In this document: positions 34,103-41,486 of the stretch, piece after piece | How the letters are laid out: every line of letters begins with the position of its first letter | Position numbering within the stretch: the first letter of the stretch is position 1 | Origin: Burkholderia catarinensis | Lineage (GTDB): Bacteria; Pseudomonadota; Gammaproteobacteria; Burkholderiales; Burkholderiaceae | Assembly: GCF_001883705.2 (NCBI RefSeq) | Contig: NZ_MDEQ02000034.1 | Location: forward strand, 1-64,000 | Reading direction: 5' to 3' | DNA: 64,000 nt | Position numbers and translations under genes: made by a program | The notes under the pieces: model-generated | Told to the model about the DNA's origin: nothing | Database searches by the model: none | The model's input: the letters and a program-made list of their open reading frames with translations, nothing else

Positions 34103-35238
34103 TATGCAGCTCCCACGTTCGCAAACAGTTGCTGGTCGCGCTGCAGATCGCCGCTCGCCTGCACGCGCTTCTTGTGCGCGGCCGCGAAATCGAGCATCCG
34201 GTCGATCGGCAAGCGTGCGCGTTCACCGATCGCGGGATCGACGAAGATCTCGTTGTGACCGCGTTCGAGCACGTCGGCGAGGTTTGCGAGGCCGTTCATC
34301 GCCATCCACGGGCAGTGCGCGCAGCTCTTGCAGGTTGCGCTGTTGCCGGCCGTCGGCGCGGCGATGAAGGTCTTGCCGGGCGCCGCGAGCTGCATCTTGT
34401 GCAGGATGCCGAGATCGGTCGCGACGATGAAGTGCGTCGCATCGAGCTTGACCGCCGCATCGATCAGTTGCGTGGTCGAGCCGACGACATCGGCCTGCGC
34501 GACGACGTTTTCCGGCGACTCGGGATGGACGAGCACCTTCGCATCCGGATACTCGGCGCGCAACAGGTCGAGTTCGATACCCTTGAACTCGTCGTGGACG
34601 AGGCACGAGCCCTGCCACAGCAGCATGTCTGCGCCGGTTTTCTTCTGAATATAGCTGCCGAGATGGCGATCGGGCGCCCAGATGATCTTCTCGCCGCGTG
34701 CGTGCAGGTCGGCGATGATCTCGAGACCGATCGACGACGTGACCATCCAGTCCGCGCGTGCCTTCACGGCCGCGCTGGTGTTCGCGTAGACAACGACGGT
34801 GCGGTCGGGATGCGCATCGCAGAACGCCGAGAATTCGTCGGCCGGGCAGCCGAGATCGAGCGAGCAGGTCGCATCGAGGTCGGGCATCAGGATCCGTTTG
34901 TTCGGGCTCAGGATCTTTGCGGTTTCGCCCATGAAGCGCACGCCGGCGACGACCAGCGTCTGCGCGTCGTGATCGCGGCCGAAGCGGGCCATTTCGAGCG
35001 AATCCGCGACGCAACCGCCCGTTTCGTCGGCCAGCTCCTGCAATTCGGCGTCCACGTAGTAGTGCGCGACCAGCACGGCCTTTTCACGCACGAGCAACGC
35101 CTTGATGCGTGCCTTCAGCGCGGCGCGCTCTTCGGCGGACGGTGCATCGGGCACCTTTGCCCACGCCTGCCCCACGCCGCACACGGTCCCTGCTGCGATG
35201 GGCCGGTCGTACTCGACGGGTTTGATCGTCGATTGCAT
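34102..35238 (-). CDS. nadA: Quinolinate synthase A
   Basis: A 378-residue [4Fe-4S] enzyme condensing iminoaspartate with dihydroxyacetone phosphate to quinolinate. Cluster ligands are apparent in DATCSLDLGCPADEF, WQGSCLVHDEF and the C-terminal CKSCAHCPWMAMN, and HYYVDAELQELADETGG is the N-terminal family block. I prefer the ATG at 35238, eight bases after AGGAGA, over the ATG two codons earlier. It is the first gene of nadA-nadC, with a one-base overlap. Hairpin repeats lie just upstream. Confidence 0.95.
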   Translation of the reverse strand: MQSTIKPVEYDRPIAAGTVCGVGQAWAKVPDAPSAEERAALKARIKALLVREKAVLVAHYYVDAELQELADETGGCVADSLEMARFGRDHDAQTLVVAGVRFMGETAKILSPNKRILMPDLDATCSLDLGCPADEFSAFCDAHPDRTVVVYANTSAAVKARADWMVTSSIGLEIIADLHARGEKIIWAPDRHLGSYIQKKTGADMLLWQGSCLVHDEFKGIELDLLRAEYPDAKVLVHPESPENVVAQADVVGSTTQLIDAAVKLDATHFIVATDLGILHKMQLAAPGKTFIAAPTAGNSATCKSCAHCPWMAMNGLANLADVLERGHNEIFVDPAIGERARLPIDRMLDFAAAHKKRVQASGDLQRDQQLFANVGAA

Positions 35239-35251
35239 CTCCATATCTCCT

Positions 35252-35300
35252 GTCGACCAGAGTTAGCGCTTTAGTGCTTACTCTGGTCCCATGCTTCGCG
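35252..35300 (+). repeat. Palindromic intergenic repeat, copy 1
   Basis: A tandem pair of about 49-base units lies directly upstream of nadA. Each begins GTCGACCAGAGTTAGCGCTT. Copy 1 contains a near-perfect hairpin, GACCAGAGT paired with ACTCTGGTC, and ends in CCCATGC plus TTCGCG. The same element, inverted, is found within the nadC 5' end. Confidence 0.8.
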
Positions 35301-35347
35301 GTCGACCAGAGTTAGCGCTTTAGCCTGCTTACCCCAGTCCCATCCCC
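35301..35347 (+). repeat. Palindromic intergenic repeat, copy 2 (diverged)
   Basis: The first 23 bases (35301-35323) are identical to copy 1, but the right arm has changed (TACCCCAGTCCCATCC instead of TACTCTGGTCCCATGC), so its hairpin is decayed. It is adjacent to copy 1, giving a tandem duplication. Confidence 0.75.
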
Positions 35348-35441
35348 TGTGCTCGCCCCGGGGCACCACTTTCGCGCGGCCCCAAGCCTCATACAAAATT
35401 CGGCCCTGCCGATCATCCGTCGAAAACCGGCGGCCCAAATG

Positions 35442-35466
35442 AAAAAACCCCGCCAACGCGGGGTTT
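35442..35466 (-). terminator. Terminator after the desaturase gene
   Basis: AAACCCCGC-CAAC-GCGGGGTTT is a 9-bp stem with a T run on the minus strand, about 30 bases after the desaturase stop, separating it from nadA. Confidence 0.88.
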
Positions 35467-35497
35467 GTGACGTCCTTAGATTCTAATCGATTTCGAA

Positions 35498-36694
35498 TCA
35501 GGCGTAGCGACGCAGGCGCATCGCGAATTCCTGCAGCGCCTTGATGCCGCTTTGTTCCGCGCGATGACACCAATCCTGCAATTGCGCGAGAAGCTGTTCG
35601 CGCGACGCGGTCGAACGATCCCAGATCGCGGCGAGATCCTGGCGAAGCTGGAAGTACGTCTGCAGCTTCTGGCTGTTCGCGAAGATTTCCGGCAGCAGCT
35701 TCTTCTGCGGCTCGTCAAGGCCGTCGGCGTCCTTATGGAACCACTTGCGCGCGCCGCGCATCAACTGGTACTTCTCGCTCGAACCGAGTTCCTTCAGGTG
35801 CGCGAGCTCCTGGCGGTACGCACGCTTCACGGCCTTGCCGTAGCTCGCCATTACTTCGTAGCGGTTCGACAGCACGGCCTGCAGCGTTTCCTGGTCGAGC
35901 ACCATCTTCGGCTTGTTCAGGCGCGGCGTCGGCGCGACCTTCTTCACCTTCGCGAGACCGAACGCCGACATGATGCGGATGTACATCCAGCCGATGTCGA
36001 ACTCGTACCATTTGTTCGACAGCTTCGCCGACGTCGCGAACGTGTGGTGGTTGTTGTGCAGCTCTTCGCCGCCGATCACGATGCCCCACGGGAACAGGTT
36101 CGTGCTCGCGTCGGCCGAGTTGAAGTTGCGATAACCCCAGAAGTGACCGAAGCCGTTGACGACGCCAGCCGCCCAGAACGGAATCCAGACCATCTGCACG
36201 GCCCACACGGTCAGGCCGATCACGCCGAACAGCGCGACGTCGATCACCATCATCATGCTGATGCCGAGAATCGGGTACTTCGAATAGAGATTGCGTTCGA
36301 CCCAGTCGCTCGGCGTGCCGTGGCCGAACTTGCGCATCGTCTCTTCATTCTTCGCTTCCGCGCGATACAGCTCGGCGCCTTCGAGGAACACCTTCCAGAT
36401 GCCGCGCGTCTGCGGGCTGTGCGGATCTTCCTCGGTTTCGCACTTCGCGTGGTGCTTGCGGTGAATCGCGGCCCACTGACCCGTCAGCATGCCGGTCGTC
36501 ATCCACAGCCAGAGGCGGAAGAAATGGCTCGCGATCGGATGCAGCTCCAGTGCGCGGTGCGCCTGGCAACGGTGCAGGTAGACCGTCACGCCGATGATCG
36601 TGACGTGCGTGACGGCGAGCGCGAACAGCGCGACCTGCCACCACGAGAAATGCAGGAGCCCGTGGGAAAGAAAATCGAGCAGGGAATTCAACAA
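35498..36694 (-). CDS. Membrane fatty acid (acyl-CoA/acyl-lipid) desaturase
   Basis: A 398-residue desaturase with the three histidine clusters of the membrane diiron family: HRCQAH (41-46), HRKHH (78-82) and HNNHH (213-217). Hydrophobic helices surround residues 18-40, 50-72 and 143-175. It should introduce a double bond (probably delta-9) into fatty acyl chains, tuning membrane fluidity. The last ~150 residues (from about 245) are hydrophilic, helical and Lys/Gln/Leu-rich, beyond the usual domain of such enzymes, with unknown role. It stands as a single gene with its own terminator. Confidence 0.9.
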   Translation of the reverse strand: MLNSLLDFLSHGLLHFSWWQVALFALAVTHVTIIGVTVYLHRCQAHRALELHPIASHFFRLWLWMTTGMLTGQWAAIHRKHHAKCETEEDPHSPQTRGIWKVFLEGAELYRAEAKNEETMRKFGHGTPSDWVERNLYSKYPILGISMMMVIDVALFGVIGLTVWAVQMVWIPFWAAGVVNGFGHFWGYRNFNSADASTNLFPWGIVIGGEELHNNHHTFATSAKLSNKWYEFDIGWMYIRIMSAFGLAKVKKVAPTPRLNKPKMVLDQETLQAVLSNRYEVMASYGKAVKRAYRQELAHLKELGSSEKYQLMRGARKWFHKDADGLDEPQKKLLPEIFANSQKLQTYFQLRQDLAAIWDRSTASREQLLAQLQDWCHRAEQSGIKALQEFAMRLRRYA

Positions 36695-36914
36695 GGCAGT
36701 TACCTGTGATGAGAGCGACGCCGGCTCGCGCAGACGTCAGAAAAATGAAAGCATACCGCGTACAGACCAGAATTTTACTGCAACCGTTCCAAGTCTTTGT
36801 AAAAAATGAACATTTTCTTGCCCTGACGCAACTCGATCAGTCCACGGGCGGACTGGGAAAGGCCCGCGATCCGGTTCCGACCGCGGGGTCGATACGATTG
36901 ACGGCCGATGCGCG

Positions 36915-38327
36915 CTACGCAGCCGGCGCGCGCCCGTCCACCGCGCCGTTGCCGGCCGCCGGACCACTAGCCGCCGGATCGCCGGCCGCCGGATCGTGCG
37001 CGGCTGCCGTGCCGGCGGCAGGAAAGCCGTCCGGCAGCCCGACGACGCGCACTTCGCGTTGCGGGAACGGAATCGAAATCCCGTGCTCGCTGAACAGCCG
37101 CCAGATGTTGCGGTTCACGGCCGAACGCACGCCCGACGTGCCTTTCGCCGAATCCTCGATCCAGAAGCCGAGTTCCAGGTCGATCCCGTCCGCACCGAAA
37201 CTCACCAGATACGGGGTCGGTGCGGGCTCCGCCAGCACGCGCGGCACGCCCTTCGCCGCGTCGGCGAGCAGCGCGAGCGCGTGCTCGACATCGCTCGTGT
37301 ATGCGACCTGCACCGCGACCTTCGCATAACCGCGCGTCAGGTACGACGACTGGTTCTGCACGACATCGGTGATCAGCTTCTCGTTCGGGATCAGCGTCTC
37401 GTTGCCGTCGAGGCCGCGCACGACCGTGTAGCGCGTGCGGATCTGCGTGACGACGCCCTGCAGCCCGCCGACGCTGATCGCGTCGCCGAGCCGCAGCGAC
37501 CGGTCGAGCAGGATGATGAAGCCCGACACGTAGTTGCTTGCGATCTTCTGCAGCCCGAAACCGAGGCCGACGCCCACCGCGCCGCCGAACACGCCGAGCA
37601 CCGTCACGTCGATGCCGACCAGCGACAGCCCGATCAGGATCGCCGCGAACACGAGCAGCGCGCGGCCGACCCGCGACAGCACGACCTTCAGGTTCGCGTC
37701 GAGCGTGCTCGCGCGCGTGAGGCGATCCTCGAGCACCGAGCCGAGCCACATCGCGACCATCAGCGTCACGCAGACCCACAGCGCGCCGGAGATCAGCGAC
37801 AGCAGCGTGAGGTGCGCGTTCGCGACGCGGAACTGCACGCTGTCGAGCCAGCCGAGCACGTCGCGCTGGATGCCGAGCACGGTCAGCACCATCGCGGCCC
37901 ACACGACGGTCGACACGATCTTCTCGACGATCGACAGCCACGCATGCGTGTGGCCATCGCGCGCGAACACGCGCCGCGCGAAGAAGAACAGCACGTAGAT
38001 CAGCCCGATGCCGAACAGCGGCACGAGCGCGAGCGACAGCAGCGACGTCGACATGAACGGGTCGAACGCGAGCTGCGCGCCACCCGCGAAAACGCCGCCG
38101 AACAACGGGAACAGCGCGCGCTTCAGGCTTTGCGCGCCCGCGCCGGGCGCGCGTCCGGCCGCCCGGCGGCGCGCATCGATCCGGCCGTGCACGAAGCGCG
38201 CGGCCACCCAAGCGAAACACAGCGCACCGACGAGGATCGCCGCCTGCCAGATCATCACCGGCTGGTGGAAATCGCGCATCACCGATGCCAGCCGGTGCGA
38301 CAGCAGCCGGCTCTGCAGATTCTCCAT
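36915..38327 (-). CDS. MscS-family mechanosensitive channel
   Basis: A 470-residue mechanosensitive channel of the MscS superfamily. Several N-terminal membrane segments (e.g. AILVGALCFAWVAARF, LLSLALVPLFGIGLIYVLFF) lead to the pore-lining helix and beta domain marked by GGAVGVGLGFGLQKIASNYV and LLDRSLRLGDAISVGGLQG. The C-terminal alpha/beta domain ends in ISIPFPQREVRV. The last ~40 residues are a Pro/Ala/Gly-rich low-complexity tail. It likely releases solutes during osmotic downshock. It follows the rsmB-like gene by 18 bases on the same strand. Confidence 0.93.
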   Translation of the reverse strand: MENLQSRLLSHRLASVMRDFHQPVMIWQAAILVGALCFAWVAARFVHGRIDARRRAAGRAPGAGAQSLKRALFPLFGGVFAGGAQLAFDPFMSTSLLSLALVPLFGIGLIYVLFFFARRVFARDGHTHAWLSIVEKIVSTVVWAAMVLTVLGIQRDVLGWLDSVQFRVANAHLTLLSLISGALWVCVTLMVAMWLGSVLEDRLTRASTLDANLKVVLSRVGRALLVFAAILIGLSLVGIDVTVLGVFGGAVGVGLGFGLQKIASNYVSGFIILLDRSLRLGDAISVGGLQGVVTQIRTRYTVVRGLDGNETLIPNEKLITDVVQNQSSYLTRGYAKVAVQVAYTSDVEHALALLADAAKGVPRVLAEPAPTPYLVSFGADGIDLELGFWIEDSAKGTSGVRSAVNRNIWRLFSEHGISIPFPQREVRVVGLPDGFPAAGTAAAHDPAAGDPAASGPAAGNGAVDGRAPAA

Positions 38328-38345
38328 CGTTCGTCCGGGCCGTCG

Positions 38346-39611
38346 TTACTGCGCAGCGCGGCGTTCGAGCACCGCGGCGAAGAAGCCGTCGGTCGCGTGA
38401 CGGTGCGGCCACAGCGACAGGTAGTCGCCCGTCTCGATCGTGATGCGCTGCTCTTCCAGCACCTTCTGCGCAGGCACCAGCACGAACTCGGGATGGTCGG
38501 CCAGGAACTGCTCGACGATGCGCTCGTTCTCCGCGTCGAGCACGCTGCAGGTTGCGTAGACGAGCCGGCCGCCCTTCTTCACGAGGCGTGCGGCGCTCGC
38601 GAGGATCGACGCCTGTTTCGGCGCCAGCTCGTCGATCGCCGTGCGCGTCTGGCGCCACTTCAGGTCGGGGTTGCGGCGCAGCGTGCCGAGGCCGCTGCAC
38701 GGCGCATCGACCAGCACGCGGTCGATCTTGCCGGCGAGCCGCTTGATCTTCGCGTCGTGCTCGCTGTCGATCAGCACGGGGTTCACGTTCGACAGCCCGC
38801 TGCGCGCGAGGCGCGGCTTCAGCTTCGCGAGGCGCTTTTCCGACACGTCGAATGCATAGAGGCGCCCGGTCGAACGCATCATCGCGCCCAGCGCGAGCGT
38901 CTTGCCGCCCGCGCCCGCGCAAAAATCGACGACCATCTCGCCGCGGCGCGGTGCGACCAGCGAGCACAGCAGCTGGCTGCCTTCGTCCTGCACCTCGATC
39001 GCGCCTTCCTCGAACAGCCTCAGGCGCGTCAGCGCCGGCTTGCCGACCACGCGCACGCCGAACGGTGAAAACGGCGTCGCGCCCGCGTCGATGCCTTCCG
39101 CGCGCAGCCCGTCGATTACCTGATCACGGCTGGCCTTCTGCGCGTTGGCGCGCAGGTCGAGCGGCGCCGGATAATTCAACGCGGCGGCGAGCTGCGCGAG
39201 CTCCTCGGCGTCGAAACGGGCCGACAGCGCCTGGTGGATCCAGTCGGGCAGGTTCGTGCGAATGCGCACCGGCAGGCTCGCCGGGTCGATTTTCGACACG
39301 TGCTCGAGCCACGCGGACTCGGTGTCGGACAAAAACGGCCTCAGCGCGTTGCGGCCGGCCGTCTGCATCAGGCCGAGCAGCGTGAGGCGCCGCGCGGGGG
39401 TGCCCGTGCCGCTCTCGGCGAGATGCGAAAACTCCATCTTCCGGCGCAGCACCGCGAACACCGCCTCGGCGATCACGCCGCGCTCGGCATGCCCGAGCTT
39501 CGGGTGCGCGCGGAAAAACCGGCTCGTCGTCGCGTCGGCGGGGCCGGCGAACTTCAGCACCTCGGCCAGCAAAGTCTCGGTCTGGCCGATCAGGAATCCG
39601 TGCAGTTTCAT
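38346..39611 (-). CDS. rsmB: RsmB/NOP-family rRNA (cytosine-5) methyltransferase
   Basis: A 421-residue RNA m5C methyltransferase. The SAM-binding motif is VVDFCAGAGGKTLALG, and the two family cysteines are in VDAPCSGLGTLRRNPD and YATCSVL, the latter region providing the catalytic nucleophile and release cysteine. The N-terminal part is not the NusB-like domain of E. coli RsmB in an obvious way, so the exact target (C967 of 16S rRNA or another cytosine) is uncertain. Its ATG overlaps the purN stop by four bases (ATGA). Confidence 0.88.
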   Translation of the reverse strand: MKLHGFLIGQTETLLAEVLKFAGPADATTSRFFRAHPKLGHAERGVIAEAVFAVLRRKMEFSHLAESGTGTPARRLTLLGLMQTAGRNALRPFLSDTESAWLEHVSKIDPASLPVRIRTNLPDWIHQALSARFDAEELAQLAAALNYPAPLDLRANAQKASRDQVIDGLRAEGIDAGATPFSPFGVRVVGKPALTRLRLFEEGAIEVQDEGSQLLCSLVAPRRGEMVVDFCAGAGGKTLALGAMMRSTGRLYAFDVSEKRLAKLKPRLARSGLSNVNPVLIDSEHDAKIKRLAGKIDRVLVDAPCSGLGTLRRNPDLKWRQTRTAIDELAPKQASILASAARLVKKGGRLVYATCSVLDAENERIVEQFLADHPEFVLVPAQKVLEEQRITIETGDYLSLWPHRHATDGFFAAVLERRAAQ

Positions 39612-40270
39612 ACGCCCTCACTCGTTTCGGTATGCGGTTGATCCGCGAAAATCCAGCGCGCCTCTTCCGGCGCCACCACTGCACGGCCGTTCTCGAGACG
39701 CAAACGCCCCTCGACGAACCAGCGTACCGCGCGCGGATACAGCACATGCTCGACCGTCAGCACGCGCTGCGCGAGCGCGGCTGCATCGTCGCCCGCGCGC
39801 ACGGGCACCGCGCCCTGCGCGACGATCGCGCCGCTGTCGAGTTCGGGAATGACGAAGTGCACGCTCGCGCCATGCAGCGCGACACCGGCGTCGAGCGCCT
39901 GCTGGTGCGTGTGGATGCCCTTGAAGCTCGGCAGCAGCGACGGATGGACGTTCAGCAGCCGGCCCTCGTATCGTCTGACGAATGCCGGCGTGAGGATGCG
40001 CATGAAGCCCGCGAGGACGACGAGATCGGGCGCGAAACGGTCGATCTCGGCGGCGAGCGCCGCGTCGAAGCTGTCGCGGCCGTCGAACGACCGGTGGTCG
40101 ACCACCGCCGTCGCCACCCCGTGCGACGCGGCAAAAGCCAGGCCGGCCGCATCGGGCCGGTTGGCGATCACGGCGGCAACCTCGGCCGGCCAGCGTTCCC
40201 GCGCGCACGCGCGGACGATGGCCTCCATGTTGCTGCCGCGACCGGAAATCAGGATCACGAGTTTTTTCAT
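39608..40270 (-). CDS. purN: Phosphoribosylglycinamide formyltransferase
   Basis: A 220-residue GAR transformylase that uses 10-formyltetrahydrofolate in purine synthesis. ISGRGSNMEAIV binds the substrate phosphate, and the catalytic set is seen in LLNVHPSLLPSFKGIHTHQQ (Asn/His) and VIPELDSGAIVAQ (Asp). Length is normal. It is the first gene of a purN-rsmB-mscS run and is divergent from ribF. Confidence 0.96.
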   Translation of the reverse strand: MKKLVILISGRGSNMEAIVRACARERWPAEVAAVIANRPDAAGLAFAASHGVATAVVDHRSFDGRDSFDAALAAEIDRFAPDLVVLAGFMRILTPAFVRRYEGRLLNVHPSLLPSFKGIHTHQQALDAGVALHGASVHFVIPELDSGAIVAQGAVPVRAGDDAAALAQRVLTVEHVLYPRAVRWFVEGRLRLENGRAVVAPEEARWIFADQPHTETSEGV

Positions 40271-40392
40271 CCGCGAATTTTACCATTCGCCCCCGCGTTT
40301 CCCGCCTTCTCGGCCGCCGACCCGCCCGAACGTTTATAATCTTCTGCTTTGCGGCATCCCACCGCCCATTCCCCGACGCTGCATCCGCTATC

Positions 40393-41385
40393 GTGAAAGT
40401 CTTCCGCGGCCTGCCCAACGCCGAGAGCCGCGCGCCGTGCGCGCTGACGATCGGCAACTTCGACGGTGTCCATCGCGGCCACCAGGCCCTGCTCGCGCGC
40501 GTGCGCGCGGCAGCGGACGCGCGCGGCCTGCCCGTGTGCGTGATGACTTTCGAGCCGCACCCGCGCGAATTCTTCAACCCGGCCGGTGCGCCGCCGCGCA
40601 TCGCAATGCTGCGCGACAAGCTCGAGGCGCTGCGCGATCACGGCGTGGATCGCGTCGTCGTCGAGCACTTCAACCACACGTTCGCGAGCCAGTCGCCGCA
40701 GGCGTTCGTCGAGCGCACGCTGGTGAACGGGCTGCACACGCGCTGGATGATGGTCGGCGACGATTTCTGCTACGGCGCGAAGCGCGCGGGCACCTTCGAC
40801 ACGCTGAAGGCGGCCGGCGAGCTGCACGGCTTCGAGGTCGAGCAGATGGGCACGGTGGCCGGCAGCGACGGCACGCGCATCTCCAGCTCGGGCGTGCGCG
40901 CCGCGCTCGCGGCCGGCGATCTCGCCGCGGCCGCGCAGGCGCTCGGCCACGGCTATGCGATCAGCGGCCACGTCGCGCACGGGCTGAAGCTCGGCCGCGA
41001 CCTCGGCTTCCCGACGCTGAACCTGCCGATCGCGCACAAGCGGCCGGCGCTCGCGGGCATCTTCGTCGTGCAGGTGCACGGCCTCGGCCCCGACCCGCTG
41101 CCGGGCGTCGCGAGCCTCGGCCTGCGCCCGACCGTCGACGATTCGGGCCGCGTGCTGCTCGAAGTCCACCTGCTCGACTGGCACGGCGATGCGTACGGCA
41201 AGCTCGTCCGCGTCGAATTCCTGAAGAAGCTGCGCGACGAGGCGAAATTCGACGATCTCGAGGCGCTGTCGCGCGCGATCGCGCTGGATGTCGCGAATGC
41301 GCGCGCGTACTTCATCGAGCGCGATCGTGCGCCGGGCAGCCGCGCCACGGGCTTCTCGACGTCGGCCACCGACCGAATTAGCTGA
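40393..41385 (+). CDS. ribF: Bifunctional riboflavin kinase/FAD synthetase
   Basis: A 330-residue enzyme that phosphorylates riboflavin to FMN and adenylylates FMN to FAD. The N-terminal FAD synthetase domain has IGNFDGVHRGHQALL and SSSGVRAAL; the C-terminal riboflavin kinase domain has LGRDLGFPTLNLPI and GVASLGLRPTVDDSG. The start is a GTG (40393) reading MKVFRG. It is the first gene of ribF-ileS-lspA-coaBC-dut, a conserved gene order in proteobacteria. Confidence 0.95.
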   Translation: MKVFRGLPNAESRAPCALTIGNFDGVHRGHQALLARVRAAADARGLPVCVMTFEPHPREFFNPAGAPPRIAMLRDKLEALRDHGVDRVVVEHFNHTFASQSPQAFVERTLVNGLHTRWMMVGDDFCYGAKRAGTFDTLKAAGELHGFEVEQMGTVAGSDGTRISSSGVRAALAAGDLAAAAQALGHGYAISGHVAHGLKLGRDLGFPTLNLPIAHKRPALAGIFVVQVHGLGPDPLPGVASLGLRPTVDDSGRVLLEVHLLDWHGDAYGKLVRVEFLKKLRDEAKFDDLEALSRAIALDVANARAYFIERDRAPGSRATGFSTSATDRIS

Positions 41386-41486
41386 TCCGGACGGCGGCGC
41401 CCCGCGCCGCACCCTCGCGCCGCCCACTCGCGCGCATACCCGATTCACGACGCACGAGCGTCCCCCGATTTGATAGCGATCCCATC

